From contig NZ_JANKBZ010000002.1 in NCBI RefSeq assembly GCF_024623785.1, positions 434,001 through 498,000 on the forward strand: a DNA stretch of 64,000 nucleotides, read 5' to 3'. Positions 41,974 through 51,219 of the stretch are shown one piece after another. This DNA is from Archangium lipolyticum. Lineage in GTDB: Bacteria > Myxococcota > Myxococcia > Myxococcales > Myxococcaceae. Made by a program: the position numbers and the translations under genes. How positions within the stretch are numbered: position 1 is the stretch's first letter; every line of letters begins with the position of its first letter. The notes under the pieces were generated by a model that saw nothing but the letters and a program-made list of their open reading frames with translations, was not told the origin of the DNA and did not search any database.

Positions 41974-44900
41974 ATGATGATGCAACCCGCGCTCACGCGC
42001 CTGGCGCTCCTGTGCCTCGTGCTGTCCGCCTGTGCTCCCAACGGTGGCGCGGACTCGCGAGAGCCCTCGCCGGCACGGCGGATGAGCCATGACGCGCTCT
42101 CGGTGGGGGACTCCCGCCCCATCCGCCCCATCCGGGACATCCACCCTGCGGAGGACAAGACCTCCGGCTCCAGCATCTCCAGCTTCATCCGCGTGGGCTC
42201 CTCCATCTATTTCTACGCGGTGGACGCTCAACTGGGCAGCGGCTTGTGGCGTACGGATGGCACCGAAGAGGGAACCGTCCGCCTGGTGGGCATCAATACG
42301 ACCACGCACGGCCCGGGTACCTTCACCGAGGTGGATGGGTTGCTCTACTTCGCGGGTGAAAGCAGTTCGTCGGACAGTGAGCCGTGGCGGAGCGACGGGA
42401 CTCCCGAGGGCACCTTCCGCCTGGCGGACATCCAGCCCGGCTCCCTGGGCTCCTACCCGAAGGGCTTCGTCGGGATGGCCGGAGCCGTCTACTTCTTCAC
42501 CGACTCCGGGACGCGCGCCCTCTGGCGGTATGACCCCGCCACCGGTGTCACCACGTCCCTGCGCACCGTGTGCGCGTCGTTCTGTCAGATGAGCAACCTG
42601 GTGGTGAAGGAGGGCCGCCTGTACTTCGCCATCAAAGACGACGCGGCCAACTCCGGGCTGTGGTCCAGTGATGGGACGGAGGCGGGGACCGTGCGCGTTT
42701 CGGATGCGCAACCGGCGTACTTCCGCCCGGATGAGCCCGGTCTGGTGCTGCTCGATGACACCCTCTATTTCCTCGCCCGGGAGCAGTTCTCCTCCACCGG
42801 CTATTCGCTCTGGCGGAGCGATGGGACCGTGGCTGGAACGCGGTCCGTGCTGCCGCTCGATTCCGGCAACTCCGGCCAGCGACTGACCCTGATCCGTGTG
42901 GGCGGTGCGCTCGCCATCTCCGTCCAGGAGCCCTCCAACCGTTGGAGCCTGTGGTGGAGCAACGGCACCGCACAGGGCACGGTGCGCCTCAAGGAGTTCT
43001 CCGTGAACTCCTCGGGCGCCGGGCTGGTGTCGTTGACGGCCGTGGGGGACCGGCTCTTCTTCGTCGCGGCGGACGTCGGGTCCTACCCCTACTCGGACGA
43101 GTTGTGGCACAGCGATGGCACGGTGCCCGGCACGGTGCGCGTCAAGCAGCTGAAGGCAACCACCTCTGCCTGGGGGTCCGCGTTCCGGGAGCTGACGGCC
43201 ATGAACGGGGTGCTCTACTTCGTCGCCGAGGATCCCTCCATGGGCCTGGAGCTGTGGCGCAGCGACGGCACGGAGCGGGGCACGGTGCTCGTCCGCGACA
43301 TCGACCCGAGAACTGGAGCGGGGAGGCCCTCCTCGTCGGAGCCGCGCAGCCTGTCCGCCGTGGGTGACACCCTGTACTTCACGGCTGATGACGGACACTC
43401 CGGCCACGAGCTGTGGAAGTCCCAGGGGCAGGAGTGGAACACCGTCCGGGTCAAGGACATCTTCCGTGAATGGTGGAATGCCGGGGCCGGGGGGAGCAAC
43501 CCGCGCATCCTCGGCACCGCGGGCGGGCTCTGGTTCTTCCATGCGTACGAGCGGATGGGGGACTCCTACTCCGTGTTCACCAACAGCCTCTGGCGCACGG
43601 ACGGGACGGAGGCGGGCACCTTCCTGGTGATGCCCCTGGAGTCCGAGACGTCGACCCGGCAGCGGCTCGAGGTGGCCACCCTGGGCTCGGAGTTCTTCGT
43701 CGCCTTGCCCACCTCCCAGGGCGGTGTGTGGAAGACAGCGGGGGCGGCCACGGAGCCCCCGGTGCAACTGTGGACGGGCTCCTACCCCGAAGAGCTCGAG
43801 GTGGCCGGTGGGCAGCTCTTCTTCTCCGGTGCGCAGAGCGGCCAGGGCGATGAGCTGTGGCGCACCGACGGTACCCCCGAGGGCACCCGGTTGGTGAAGG
43901 ACCTCGTGCCGGGGTCGGGTTCGTCTGCTCCCAGCTCGCTCACGCGCATGGGCGAGTGGCTGTACTTCGCCGCCCAGGACGAGGTGAGCGGGCGCGAGCT
44001 GTGGCGGACCGATGGGACTTCCGAGGGCACCTCCCTGGTGGCGGACCTCGTGCCAGGGAGCGACTCGTCCAGTCCGTCGAATCTCACGGCCGTGGGTGGC
44101 ACGCTCTTCTTCGTGGCCACCAAGGACGCGAGCCTGGGGCTCTGGCGCCTGGATGGAGCCGCGCAGGAGCCCGCGCTCGTGTCGGTGCTCGCTCCCTCGA
44201 ATCCGTGGCCGGTGCCTCCCAACCTCTTCACCGCGGCGGGAAGCCAGCTCTTCTTCGTGTTCACCGACGCCACGCACGGCGCCGAGCTCTGGGTGAGTGA
44301 TGGCACCCCCGGGGGCACGCGCAGGGTGCGGGACATCCGGCCCGGCACCGAGGGCTCGCAGCCGAAGGAGCTCGTGGTCATGGGCGGGCTGCTCTTCTTC
44401 ACCGCCGACGATGGAGTCAGTGGACGCGAGTTGTGGCGCAGTGACGGCACCGAGGAGGGGACCTTCCGCCTGGTGGACGCCAGTCCCGGCACCGGCTCGG
44501 GCCTCAAGGAGGACGACACCTCGCTCCTCCAGGGCACGCGCCTGCTCGCGCTCGAGCCCGAGGGGCTGCTGCTCTTCTCCGCGTCCACGCCGGGTGTCGG
44601 AAACGAGCCGTGGTTGTCGGATGGGACCCGCGAGGGCACGCGCCGGCTGGTGAACCTCTTCCCCGGGCCTCACAGCTCGCTGCCGCGTGACTTCGTCCGG
44701 ATGGGCAACCGCGTCGCCTTCGCCGCGGACGACGGGCGCACCGGGCGGGAGCCCTGGCTCCTGGAGGTGGAGGCCCTCGCCAACCGCGAGCCTCCCACCC
44801 TCACGTGCCCCGAGGAGCTCGTGATGGAGGCCCTCCAGCCCGCGGGCGCGCCCGTCTCCTTCCCGGTCATCCAGGCACACGACGACGTCACGGCCTCGCC

Positions 44901-46098
44901 CACCGTCACCTTCAGCCGGACGTCCGGAGGGTTCTTCCCCCTCGGCACCACCGAGGTGACGGCGACCGCCTCGGACGAGGCCGGCAACCAGGCCTCCTGC
45001 ACCTTCCAGGTCACCGTGCGCGACACCACGCCTCCGGCCGTGCTCTGCCCGGGAGATGTGACGGTGGAGGGCACCGAGGCCTCGGGCGCCCATGTGGACT
45101 TCCGGTCCCCGAGGGCCACCGACGGGCGCATGGCGGCGCCGCGCGTGACGCTCTCCGCCGAGCCGGGCAGTCTCTTCGGCTTCGGCTCGCACACCGTGAC
45201 GGCGACGGCCACCGACGGAGCGGGCAACACGGCCTCGTGCTCCTTCGTCGTCACCGTCAGCGACACCCAGGCCCCTTCGCTGGCCTGCCCGGATGACCTC
45301 GTCGTCGAGGCCACCAGCCCCGAGGGCGCGCGCGTGGACTTCCCCGCCGCGACGGCCTCGGATGGCCCCCGGCCCGCTCCCTCCCTCACGTCCCAGCCCG
45401 CCTCGGGCAGCACGTTGGAGCCCGGCATCCACCGCGTTACCGTCACCGCCACGGACGTGGCCGGGCTGCGGAGCACCTGCTCCTTCCGGGTGACGGTCCA
45501 GGACACCACCGCGCCGCGGCTGACGTGCCCCGAGGACACGCGGGTGGAGGCCACCAGCGCCCAGGGCACCCCGGTGAGCTTTCCCGAGCCCACCGCCGTG
45601 GACACCGTCTCCGAGGCCACGCTCGAGGTGAGCCACGTCTCCGGCGCGCTCTATCCGCGAGGCATCACCCGGGTGAGCGTCTCCGCGAGGGACGAGGCGG
45701 GCAACACCGCCGTCTGCCGCTTCACCGTCACCGTGCAGGACACCACCGCGCCCGAGGTGACGTGCCCCGAGCCGGTGGAGGTCCGGGCCACCGCCGCCTG
45801 GGGCGCACAGGTGTCGTTCCCGGATGCGCTGGCCCGCGATGGCATCACCGCCGCGCCCACCGTCATGGCGGACCGGACCAGCGGCGACGTCTTCGCGGTG
45901 GGCGAGCACTCCGTCACCTTCACCGCTCGCGACGAGGCGGGGAACACCGCGACGTGCTCGCTCCCGGTTCGCGTGCTGCCCGGCGTGAAGGTGACGGCGC
46001 CGGGAGGCTGCTCCACGGTCCCGGTGGGGTCGGGCCTGGCCTGGAGCATGCTCTCCCTGCTGGCGTGGCTGGCCGTGCGCCGGCGGCCAGTCCACTGA
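41974..46098 (+). CDS. Giant ELWxxDGT-repeat lipoprotein with HYR domains and C-terminal anchor
   Basis: 1,374 residues. A lipoprotein signal ends LCLVLSAC. Residues about 50-930 contain some 17 ELWxxDGTxxGT-type repeats (LWRTDGTEEGT, LWSSDGTEAGT, PWLSDGTREGT), a beta-propeller-like array typical of myxobacterial surface proteins. Five HYR (hyalin-type Ig) domains follow, each opening with a Pro...TCPEEL-like motif and closing ATASDEAGNQASCTF. The C-terminus has a Gly-Cys, a hydrophobic span and RRR, a MYXO-CTERM-like anchor with a single Cys. Probably a cell-surface adhesin. The start has GGGGGAAG upstream. Confidence 0.88.
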   Translation: MMMQPALTRLALLCLVLSACAPNGGADSREPSPARRMSHDALSVGDSRPIRPIRDIHPAEDKTSGSSISSFIRVGSSIYFYAVDAQLGSGLWRTDGTEEGTVRLVGINTTTHGPGTFTEVDGLLYFAGESSSSDSEPWRSDGTPEGTFRLADIQPGSLGSYPKGFVGMAGAVYFFTDSGTRALWRYDPATGVTTSLRTVCASFCQMSNLVVKEGRLYFAIKDDAANSGLWSSDGTEAGTVRVSDAQPAYFRPDEPGLVLLDDTLYFLAREQFSSTGYSLWRSDGTVAGTRSVLPLDSGNSGQRLTLIRVGGALAISVQEPSNRWSLWWSNGTAQGTVRLKEFSVNSSGAGLVSLTAVGDRLFFVAADVGSYPYSDELWHSDGTVPGTVRVKQLKATTSAWGSAFRELTAMNGVLYFVAEDPSMGLELWRSDGTERGTVLVRDIDPRTGAGRPSSSEPRSLSAVGDTLYFTADDGHSGHELWKSQGQEWNTVRVKDIFREWWNAGAGGSNPRILGTAGGLWFFHAYERMGDSYSVFTNSLWRTDGTEAGTFLVMPLESETSTRQRLEVATLGSEFFVALPTSQGGVWKTAGAATEPPVQLWTGSYPEELEVAGGQLFFSGAQSGQGDELWRTDGTPEGTRLVKDLVPGSGSSAPSSLTRMGEWLYFAAQDEVSGRELWRTDGTSEGTSLVADLVPGSDSSSPSNLTAVGGTLFFVATKDASLGLWRLDGAAQEPALVSVLAPSNPWPVPPNLFTAAGSQLFFVFTDATHGAELWVSDGTPGGTRRVRDIRPGTEGSQPKELVVMGGLLFFTADDGVSGRELWRSDGTEEGTFRLVDASPGTGSGLKEDDTSLLQGTRLLALEPEGLLLFSASTPGVGNEPWLSDGTREGTRRLVNLFPGPHSSLPRDFVRMGNRVAFAADDGRTGREPWLLEVEALANREPPTLTCPEELVMEALQPAGAPVSFPVIQAHDDVTASPTVTFSRTSGGFFPLGTTEVTATASDEAGNQASCTFQVTVRDTTPPAVLCPGDVTVEGTEASGAHVDFRSPRATDGRMAAPRVTLSAEPGSLFGFGSHTVTATATDGAGNTASCSFVVTVSDTQAPSLACPDDLVVEATSPEGARVDFPAATASDGPRPAPSLTSQPASGSTLEPGIHRVTVTATDVAGLRSTCSFRVTVQDTTAPRLTCPEDTRVEATSAQGTPVSFPEPTAVDTVSEATLEVSHVSGALYPRGITRVSVSARDEAGNTAVCRFTVTVQDTTAPEVTCPEPVEVRATAAWGAQVSFPDALARDGITAAPTVMADRTSGDVFAVGEHSVTFTARDEAGNTATCSLPVRVLPGVKVTAPGGCSTVPVGSGLAWSMLSLLAWLAVRRRPVH

Positions 46099-46115
46099 CC
46101 CGGGCCCCGGGGCGC

Positions 46116-49100
46116 TCAGCGCTGGAGGAGCAGCGCGTTCTTCCCGAGGTTGCTGCCCCCGAAGAGGATGTCCAGCAAGCCATCCCCATTCGCGTCCAGC
46201 ACCGAGAGCTCCAAGGCTGCGTAGTCGTAGACTCCGAAGACCTGCGCCGGGGTGAACATTCCCTGGCCCATGCCCCGGCGCAGAGACACCGAGTCCATGC
46301 CCAGGTTGGCGCACAGCACGTCCCGCCAGCCATCCGCGTCGAAGTCCACCAGGGCCAGACTGAAGCAGTTTCCTTCCGCGGGGTACGTGCTCACGCGGGC
46401 GAAGTCGCCGGTACCCGTACCCTTCATCAGGTAGATGTCGTTGTACATGCTGCTGCCGTAGACGCTGTACACGGCGTCCAGGATGCCGTCCCGGTCCATG
46501 TCCGCCAGCCGCAGGTCGCTCCCGTGGAGGTCGTACCCGGGCGTCAGATCGGGCCCGTCCGTGAAGGTGCCGTCCCCCCGGCTCATCAACACCTTCGCGC
46601 CAGCACCTCGCCCCTCCCGCGGCACCACCAGATCCATCGCCCCGTTGCTGTCCAGGTCTCCCATCATCACCCGGGCCGGATTGCTTCCAGCCTCCAGGAC
46701 GACGGGCGGCTCGAAGGTGCCATCTCCCCGGCCGAGCAGCAGCCGCACCTCGTCCACGTAGCTGCCGCTGTCCTTGCGCATGGCGCGGAAGGCGAGATCC
46801 AGCTTCCCGTCTCCGTTCACGTCGCCGGAGTCCGCGTACACCGCGATGCCCCCCAGTGGGATGTCGGCGGCGGGACGCAGGGTGCCGTCACCGTTGCCGA
46901 GCAGGAGCCCCGTGGTCTCTCCCTCGACGTCGTACAGCACCACCACGTCCGGTGTCGCATCCGCGTCCACGTGAGTGACCAGCAACCTGAGCACGGCGTT
47001 CCCCACCGTCACGGGCGCGAGGGTGGACAGGCCACCGGGACCGCCGAGGCTCACGCGCACCTCGGTCGGGTTCGTCGGCCTGGAGGAGACGACATCCATC
47101 CACCCATCGCCATTGAGGTCTCCCGTGGCGTGGGTCCCGTCGGGCCCGGTGAGCAGGGCCCGGGTTGTGCGGCCCGGGCCACCGCGCCACACGCGCACGT
47201 CGTTGCTGGCCCTCTGGAGCGTCGCCACGTCGGACACGCCGTCTCCATCGAAGTCTCCGGTGGTGACGAATCTGGGCAGGCGTCCTGCGGGCAGCCGCAG
47301 GTCGGGCGCGAAGGTTCCATCCCCCAGTCCCCGCAGCAGGGCGAGTGTGTTGTCCCGCTCGACCTTCACCGCGAGGTCCAGATGGCCATCACCGTCCAGG
47401 TCCGCCGCCGCCAGGGAGGCAGGGTCCCACAAGTAGGTGTCGTTCTCGAGCGTGGCCACGAGCTCCGCCGCGGAGAAGCCGCCCAGGCCGTCTCCCCGGA
47501 ACAGGTAGACCCGGGCGGCGTTGCCCTGCGACGCGGCGGTGACCAGGTCCACGTGGCCGTCCTTGTCGAAGTCCCCCAGCGCCAGGTCGTGCGTCGTGAA
47601 TATCTCCCCCACCTGCTGGAAGCGGAAGGAGCCGTCCTCGTTGGACAGCACGGCGAGGGTCGAGCCATCGCCAGCGGCCAACAGGTCCTGGCGGCCATCC
47701 TCGTTGAGGTCGGCCGTGGCGAGCCGGGCGCCCGAGTGCCAGACGCTCCCCAGGGACTTGAAGGTGCCGAGCGTTCCGTCCCCCTGGTTCAGGAGGAGAC
47801 CCAGATGGCCGTCACTCGACACCGCGGCCACGTCGGGACTGCCGTTGCGGTCGAAGTCGGCGACGGCGAGGCCCTGGTAGATGCCTTCGAACCACGTGCC
47901 GGAGCTCGTTCGGTAGATGCGGGTGGTGTCGAACGCGCCATTCCCGAGACCCTTCGCCACGACCAGGCCCTCGTACTTGTGCGACCAGAGCAGCTCCGGG
48001 GCGCCGTCTCCGTCCAGGTCCGCCGCGACGGGCTGGGTTTTCGTGCCCGGGATGTCTCCGAGCTCGAGCTGGCGGGCTGGCTGGAAGGCCCCGTTGCCCA
48101 GCCCCATCATCATCACCAGGGCGGTGCCGCTCTCCGGGACGACGGCGAGGTCCAGCTTGCCATCCCGGTCGAAGTCTCCCACCGTGCCCGAGAAGGGCTG
48201 GGCCTGCATCGTGCTGACGAGGCTGGTGTCCGTCCGCTGCTCGCAGCGGTGGCCCACGGCGGGCAGGGCCACCTCCAGGCTCTTCGAGGCCAGCGCGGTG
48301 CCGTGCACCCGGGCACTCACGCGCACGCGGGCCGAGGTGGCACCGGGCACGTCGACGGCGCGGTTCCACAGGAAGCGGTGGGAGACGCCCTCGGGTGAGG
48401 TGGAGCGCGCGAGCAGGCCCTCATGGTCGGTGGAGCCAGCCTGGGTGACGCGCTGGAAGGTGCCGTCTCCCTTCGTGTCCACCTCCACCATGACGTCGGC
48501 GCGCTCCCCGTCCCGCTGACGGAGGGCGTAGGAGACGGAGAGGCAGCCTTCATCGGAGGAGGGCACCTCGAGGGCCGTCACCTGCACGGGCGTCGGCAAC
48601 GGCCGCACCGCGGACGAGGCGGCCGACACGGCTCCCGTGCCCACGGCGTTCGTGGCGGACACGGTGAAGGTGTACGCGCGGGTGCTGGGCAGCTCCGGCA
48701 GTGTCACGTCGCGCTTCTCCGCGCCCACCTGCACGCGGGTGCCCGTGGGCTGGACCTCCACGGTGTAGCCGGTGATGGCGGAGCCACCATCTCCCGCCGG
48801 GGCCTCCCAGGAGACCGTGGCCGAGCGCACGTCCACGGTGGCCTTCACCGCGCCGGGCGCGAGGGGCACATCCAGCGTGCGCTGTCTGGCCGCGCCCGCT
48901 TCGGTGCTCTCGCCCACTTCGTTCCGCGCCACCACGCTGAGGGTGTACTCCGTGCCATTGCTCAGCCCGGTGACGGTGGCGCTCCGGGCGTCGGCGCCCT
49001 GGCTCAGGCGGATGACACCCGGCTCGGCCATCACCACGTACTCCTCCACGGGCAGCCCGCCGGTGCTCGCGGGCTCGCTCCAGGTGACGGTGAGCTCGCG

Positions 49101-49802
49101 GATGCCCGCGGTGGCCTTCACACCCGTGGGCGCCGAGGGCAGGGTCGCGGGCACCACGCGCGCCGAGGCGGGGGAGTCGGGACCCTCGCCCACGGCATTG
49201 AGCGCGCGCACCGTGAAGGTGGAGGCTTCTCCATTGGTCAGCCCACCCACCACGGCCGAGCGTGCCCCGGCATCCACCTTCACCCGCACGTCCTGGGGAT
49301 GCGCGGTGACGAGGTAGCCGGTGACGGGACGCCCGCCGTCCGATTCGGGCTCCTTCCACGCCACCTCTACCTTTGTATCTCCGCGCTTCACGGACAGCAG
49401 GGCGGGGGCTCCGGGAACGTCGGGAAGGGTCACGGCCGCCGACGTGGTGGCCGGCCCCGCTCCCGCGACATTCAGCGCCACCACGGAGAATCGGTAGGTG
49501 ATACCCGCGTGCAGGCCCGTGACTCGGGCCGTGGTTCCCTCGAGCTGGACGGCCAGCGTGGCCTCCCGGGGCTCGCTGTCCACCTGATAGCCGGTGATGG
49601 CGCTCCCTCCGTCCTGGGCCGGGATGCTCCACGTGAGCGTGGCGCCGCCCACCTCGGCGATGGCTTCCACCGAGCCCGGGGCCGAAGGGGGAACCGGGCG
49701 GGCGGGCGGGTTGGGCGGATTCGGCTGAGACCCCTTCCCGGGTTCGCAGGCGACCCCCATCACCATCAATGCGACAACGAACGAGTACAAGTGCCGTGAC
49801 AC
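46116..49802 (-). CDS. FN3 and FG-GAP/VCBS repeat lipoprotein
   Basis: 1,228 residues from GTG 49802 (AAAGGGG upstream). The lipoprotein signal ends MVMGVAC and is followed by a Pro-rich linker. Four fibronectin type III domains (each with TLTW, VEVAW, TVTW or TVSW and a GYxV strand) span about 40-410. After a beta domain of roughly 110 residues come about a dozen FG-GAP/VCBS repeats of the form GDFDRDGKLDLAVV and ADLDGDGAPELLW, which fold as an integrin-like propeller and bind calcium. Convergent with the ELWxxDGT gene, 17 bases apart. Probably a surface adhesin. Confidence 0.9.
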   Translation of the reverse strand: MSRHLYSFVVALMVMGVACEPGKGSQPNPPNPPARPVPPSAPGSVEAIAEVGGATLTWSIPAQDGGSAITGYQVDSEPREATLAVQLEGTTARVTGLHAGITYRFSVVALNVAGAGPATTSAAVTLPDVPGAPALLSVKRGDTKVEVAWKEPESDGGRPVTGYLVTAHPQDVRVKVDAGARSAVVGGLTNGEASTFTVRALNAVGEGPDSPASARVVPATLPSAPTGVKATAGIRELTVTWSEPASTGGLPVEEYVVMAEPGVIRLSQGADARSATVTGLSNGTEYTLSVVARNEVGESTEAGAARQRTLDVPLAPGAVKATVDVRSATVSWEAPAGDGGSAITGYTVEVQPTGTRVQVGAEKRDVTLPELPSTRAYTFTVSATNAVGTGAVSAASSAVRPLPTPVQVTALEVPSSDEGCLSVSYALRQRDGERADVMVEVDTKGDGTFQRVTQAGSTDHEGLLARSTSPEGVSHRFLWNRAVDVPGATSARVRVSARVHGTALASKSLEVALPAVGHRCEQRTDTSLVSTMQAQPFSGTVGDFDRDGKLDLAVVPESGTALVMMMGLGNGAFQPARQLELGDIPGTKTQPVAADLDGDGAPELLWSHKYEGLVVAKGLGNGAFDTTRIYRTSSGTWFEGIYQGLAVADFDRNGSPDVAAVSSDGHLGLLLNQGDGTLGTFKSLGSVWHSGARLATADLNEDGRQDLLAAGDGSTLAVLSNEDGSFRFQQVGEIFTTHDLALGDFDKDGHVDLVTAASQGNAARVYLFRGDGLGGFSAAELVATLENDTYLWDPASLAAADLDGDGHLDLAVKVERDNTLALLRGLGDGTFAPDLRLPAGRLPRFVTTGDFDGDGVSDVATLQRASNDVRVWRGGPGRTTRALLTGPDGTHATGDLNGDGWMDVVSSRPTNPTEVRVSLGGPGGLSTLAPVTVGNAVLRLLVTHVDADATPDVVVLYDVEGETTGLLLGNGDGTLRPAADIPLGGIAVYADSGDVNGDGKLDLAFRAMRKDSGSYVDEVRLLLGRGDGTFEPPVVLEAGSNPARVMMGDLDSNGAMDLVVPREGRGAGAKVLMSRGDGTFTDGPDLTPGYDLHGSDLRLADMDRDGILDAVYSVYGSSMYNDIYLMKGTGTGDFARVSTYPAEGNCFSLALVDFDADGWRDVLCANLGMDSVSLRRGMGQGMFTPAQVFGVYDYAALELSVLDANGDGLLDILFGGSNLGKNALLLQR

Positions 49803-50049
49803 GGCAATCCCCTTTTGGAGAGTGAAAGAAGCGGCATGCGCCGCGGAAGCTGGCGCCGCGGTATTTCCAATACGAATCCGGGCGCGTCAATGGGTCGTGA
49901 TCGCCTGTCGATTTCGAAAAAAACGTGTCGTGTGACGCCGTCCCGGTGCCGTCACGCCGTGGTCACACCCCACGCGCTAAACACTTGCTTCGGTTGTATC
50001 CAGGCGCATGGGGGGGGGGAGCTCCCGCGCTCATACTCAGGAGTGGCAC

Positions 50050-51219
50050 ATGGGGAATGCCGAAGCGAAGAAGGTGTTGGACGCGGTGAGGGGGCTGGTT
50101 CCTGTCATCGCATCCAGGGCTGCGGACATCGAGTCGGGGCGGCGTCTGCCGTTGGAGCTGCTGGGTCAGCTCAAACAGGCAGGTATCTTCCGGCTGTTCG
50201 TGCCCCGGAGCCACGGAGGCTGCGAGGGGGACCTGCACACGGGTATGGAGATACTGGAGACGATCGCCCGGGCGGATGGCGCCACGGCCTGGACGACAAT
50301 GATTGGTCTGGAGAGCCCGCATCTCTTCGCGCTGCTGCCGCGCGAGAGCTTCGATGCCATCTACTCGGGTGGACCGGACGTCATCATGGCCGGCGGCTTC
50401 AACGCGCAGGGGCAGGCGGTGATGGAGGAGGGCGGCTACCGCGTCAACGGGCGTTGGGGCTTCGCCTCGGGCTGCCAGCACGCGGACTGGCTGTTCGGCA
50501 ACTGCGTCGTCCTGAAGGACGGCCAGCCACTCCCGGGTCCCTCCGAGGGCGTGCCCCGGACGCGGGGCATGCTCCTGCGGTCCGACCAGGTGCGCATTCT
50601 CGACACCTGGAACGTGCTCGGCCTGAGGGGCACGGGCAGCCATGACATCTCCATGGAAGGTGTCTTCTGTCCCGAGGCGTACTCCTTCGACATCTTCTCC
50701 GGCACGTCCAACGTGCCCGGTCCGGGCTTCGTCGCGCCGCTGCTGCACTTCGTGCTGCACATGGCGGCGGTGTCGCTGGGCATCGCGCAGGGCGCTGTGG
50801 AGGAGCTGGTGACACTCGTCGGGACGGGGAAGCGGCGGCTGTACGCCCGCGTCCCGCTGGCCGAGTCCCCCGTCTTCCAGCTCGAGCTCGGCCGTGCCGA
50901 CACGAGCGTGCGGGCCGCCCGGGCGCTGTTGAGGGACATCTCCCAGGAGCTCTGGGCCGCGTGCGAGGGCAACCCCGCCGCCATCCCCGCCCTGTCCCCG
51001 CGCATCTCGGCCGCCCTGGCCTGGGTGACGGAGACGGCGGCCGAAGTGGTGGGGAAGTGCTACCAGGCGGGAGGGGCCAGCTCGCTCAAGGATGGCTCGT
51101 CCCTACAAAGGCGCTTCCGTGACATCCACTCCTTCAGGCAGCATGCGGCTGCCGCTGAGGGGTGGTTTGGTCAGGCCGGGGCCTCCCTCCTCGGGCAGCC
51201 GACGGGCTTCTGGACATGA
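50050..51219 (+). CDS. Acyl-CoA dehydrogenase-fold flavoprotein (group D monooxygenase-like)
   Basis: 389 residues; AGGAG precedes ATG 50050 by six bases (an earlier in-frame start at 50008 has none). The acyl-CoA-dehydrogenase fold is seen in RLFVPRSHGGCEG, ARADGATAWT, GRWGFASGCQHADWLFGN and TWNVLGLRGTGSHDIS, then a C-terminal helical bundle ending IHSFRQHAAAAEGWFGQAGA. The RGTGSHD and the missing catalytic Glu point to the DszC/HsaA-like oxygenase branch rather than true acyl-CoA oxidation. Such enzymes hydroxylate aromatic or polyketide substrates with reduced flavin; no partner reductase is nearby. It overlaps the next gene by four bases (ATGA). Confidence 0.85.
   Translation: MGNAEAKKVLDAVRGLVPVIASRAADIESGRRLPLELLGQLKQAGIFRLFVPRSHGGCEGDLHTGMEILETIARADGATAWTTMIGLESPHLFALLPRESFDAIYSGGPDVIMAGGFNAQGQAVMEEGGYRVNGRWGFASGCQHADWLFGNCVVLKDGQPLPGPSEGVPRTRGMLLRSDQVRILDTWNVLGLRGTGSHDISMEGVFCPEAYSFDIFSGTSNVPGPGFVAPLLHFVLHMAAVSLGIAQGAVEELVTLVGTGKRRLYARVPLAESPVFQLELGRADTSVRAARALLRDISQELWAACEGNPAAIPALSPRISAALAWVTETAAEVVGKCYQAGGASSLKDGSSLQRRFRDIHSFRQHAAAAEGWFGQAGASLLGQPTGFWT

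Noticed and set aside
40978-46314. 1,778-codon - strand frame ending in PPK2
   Set aside because: Only the last 274 codons are PPK2; the rest is antisense of the ELWxxDGT gene. The true start at 41802 has GGAGG upstream.
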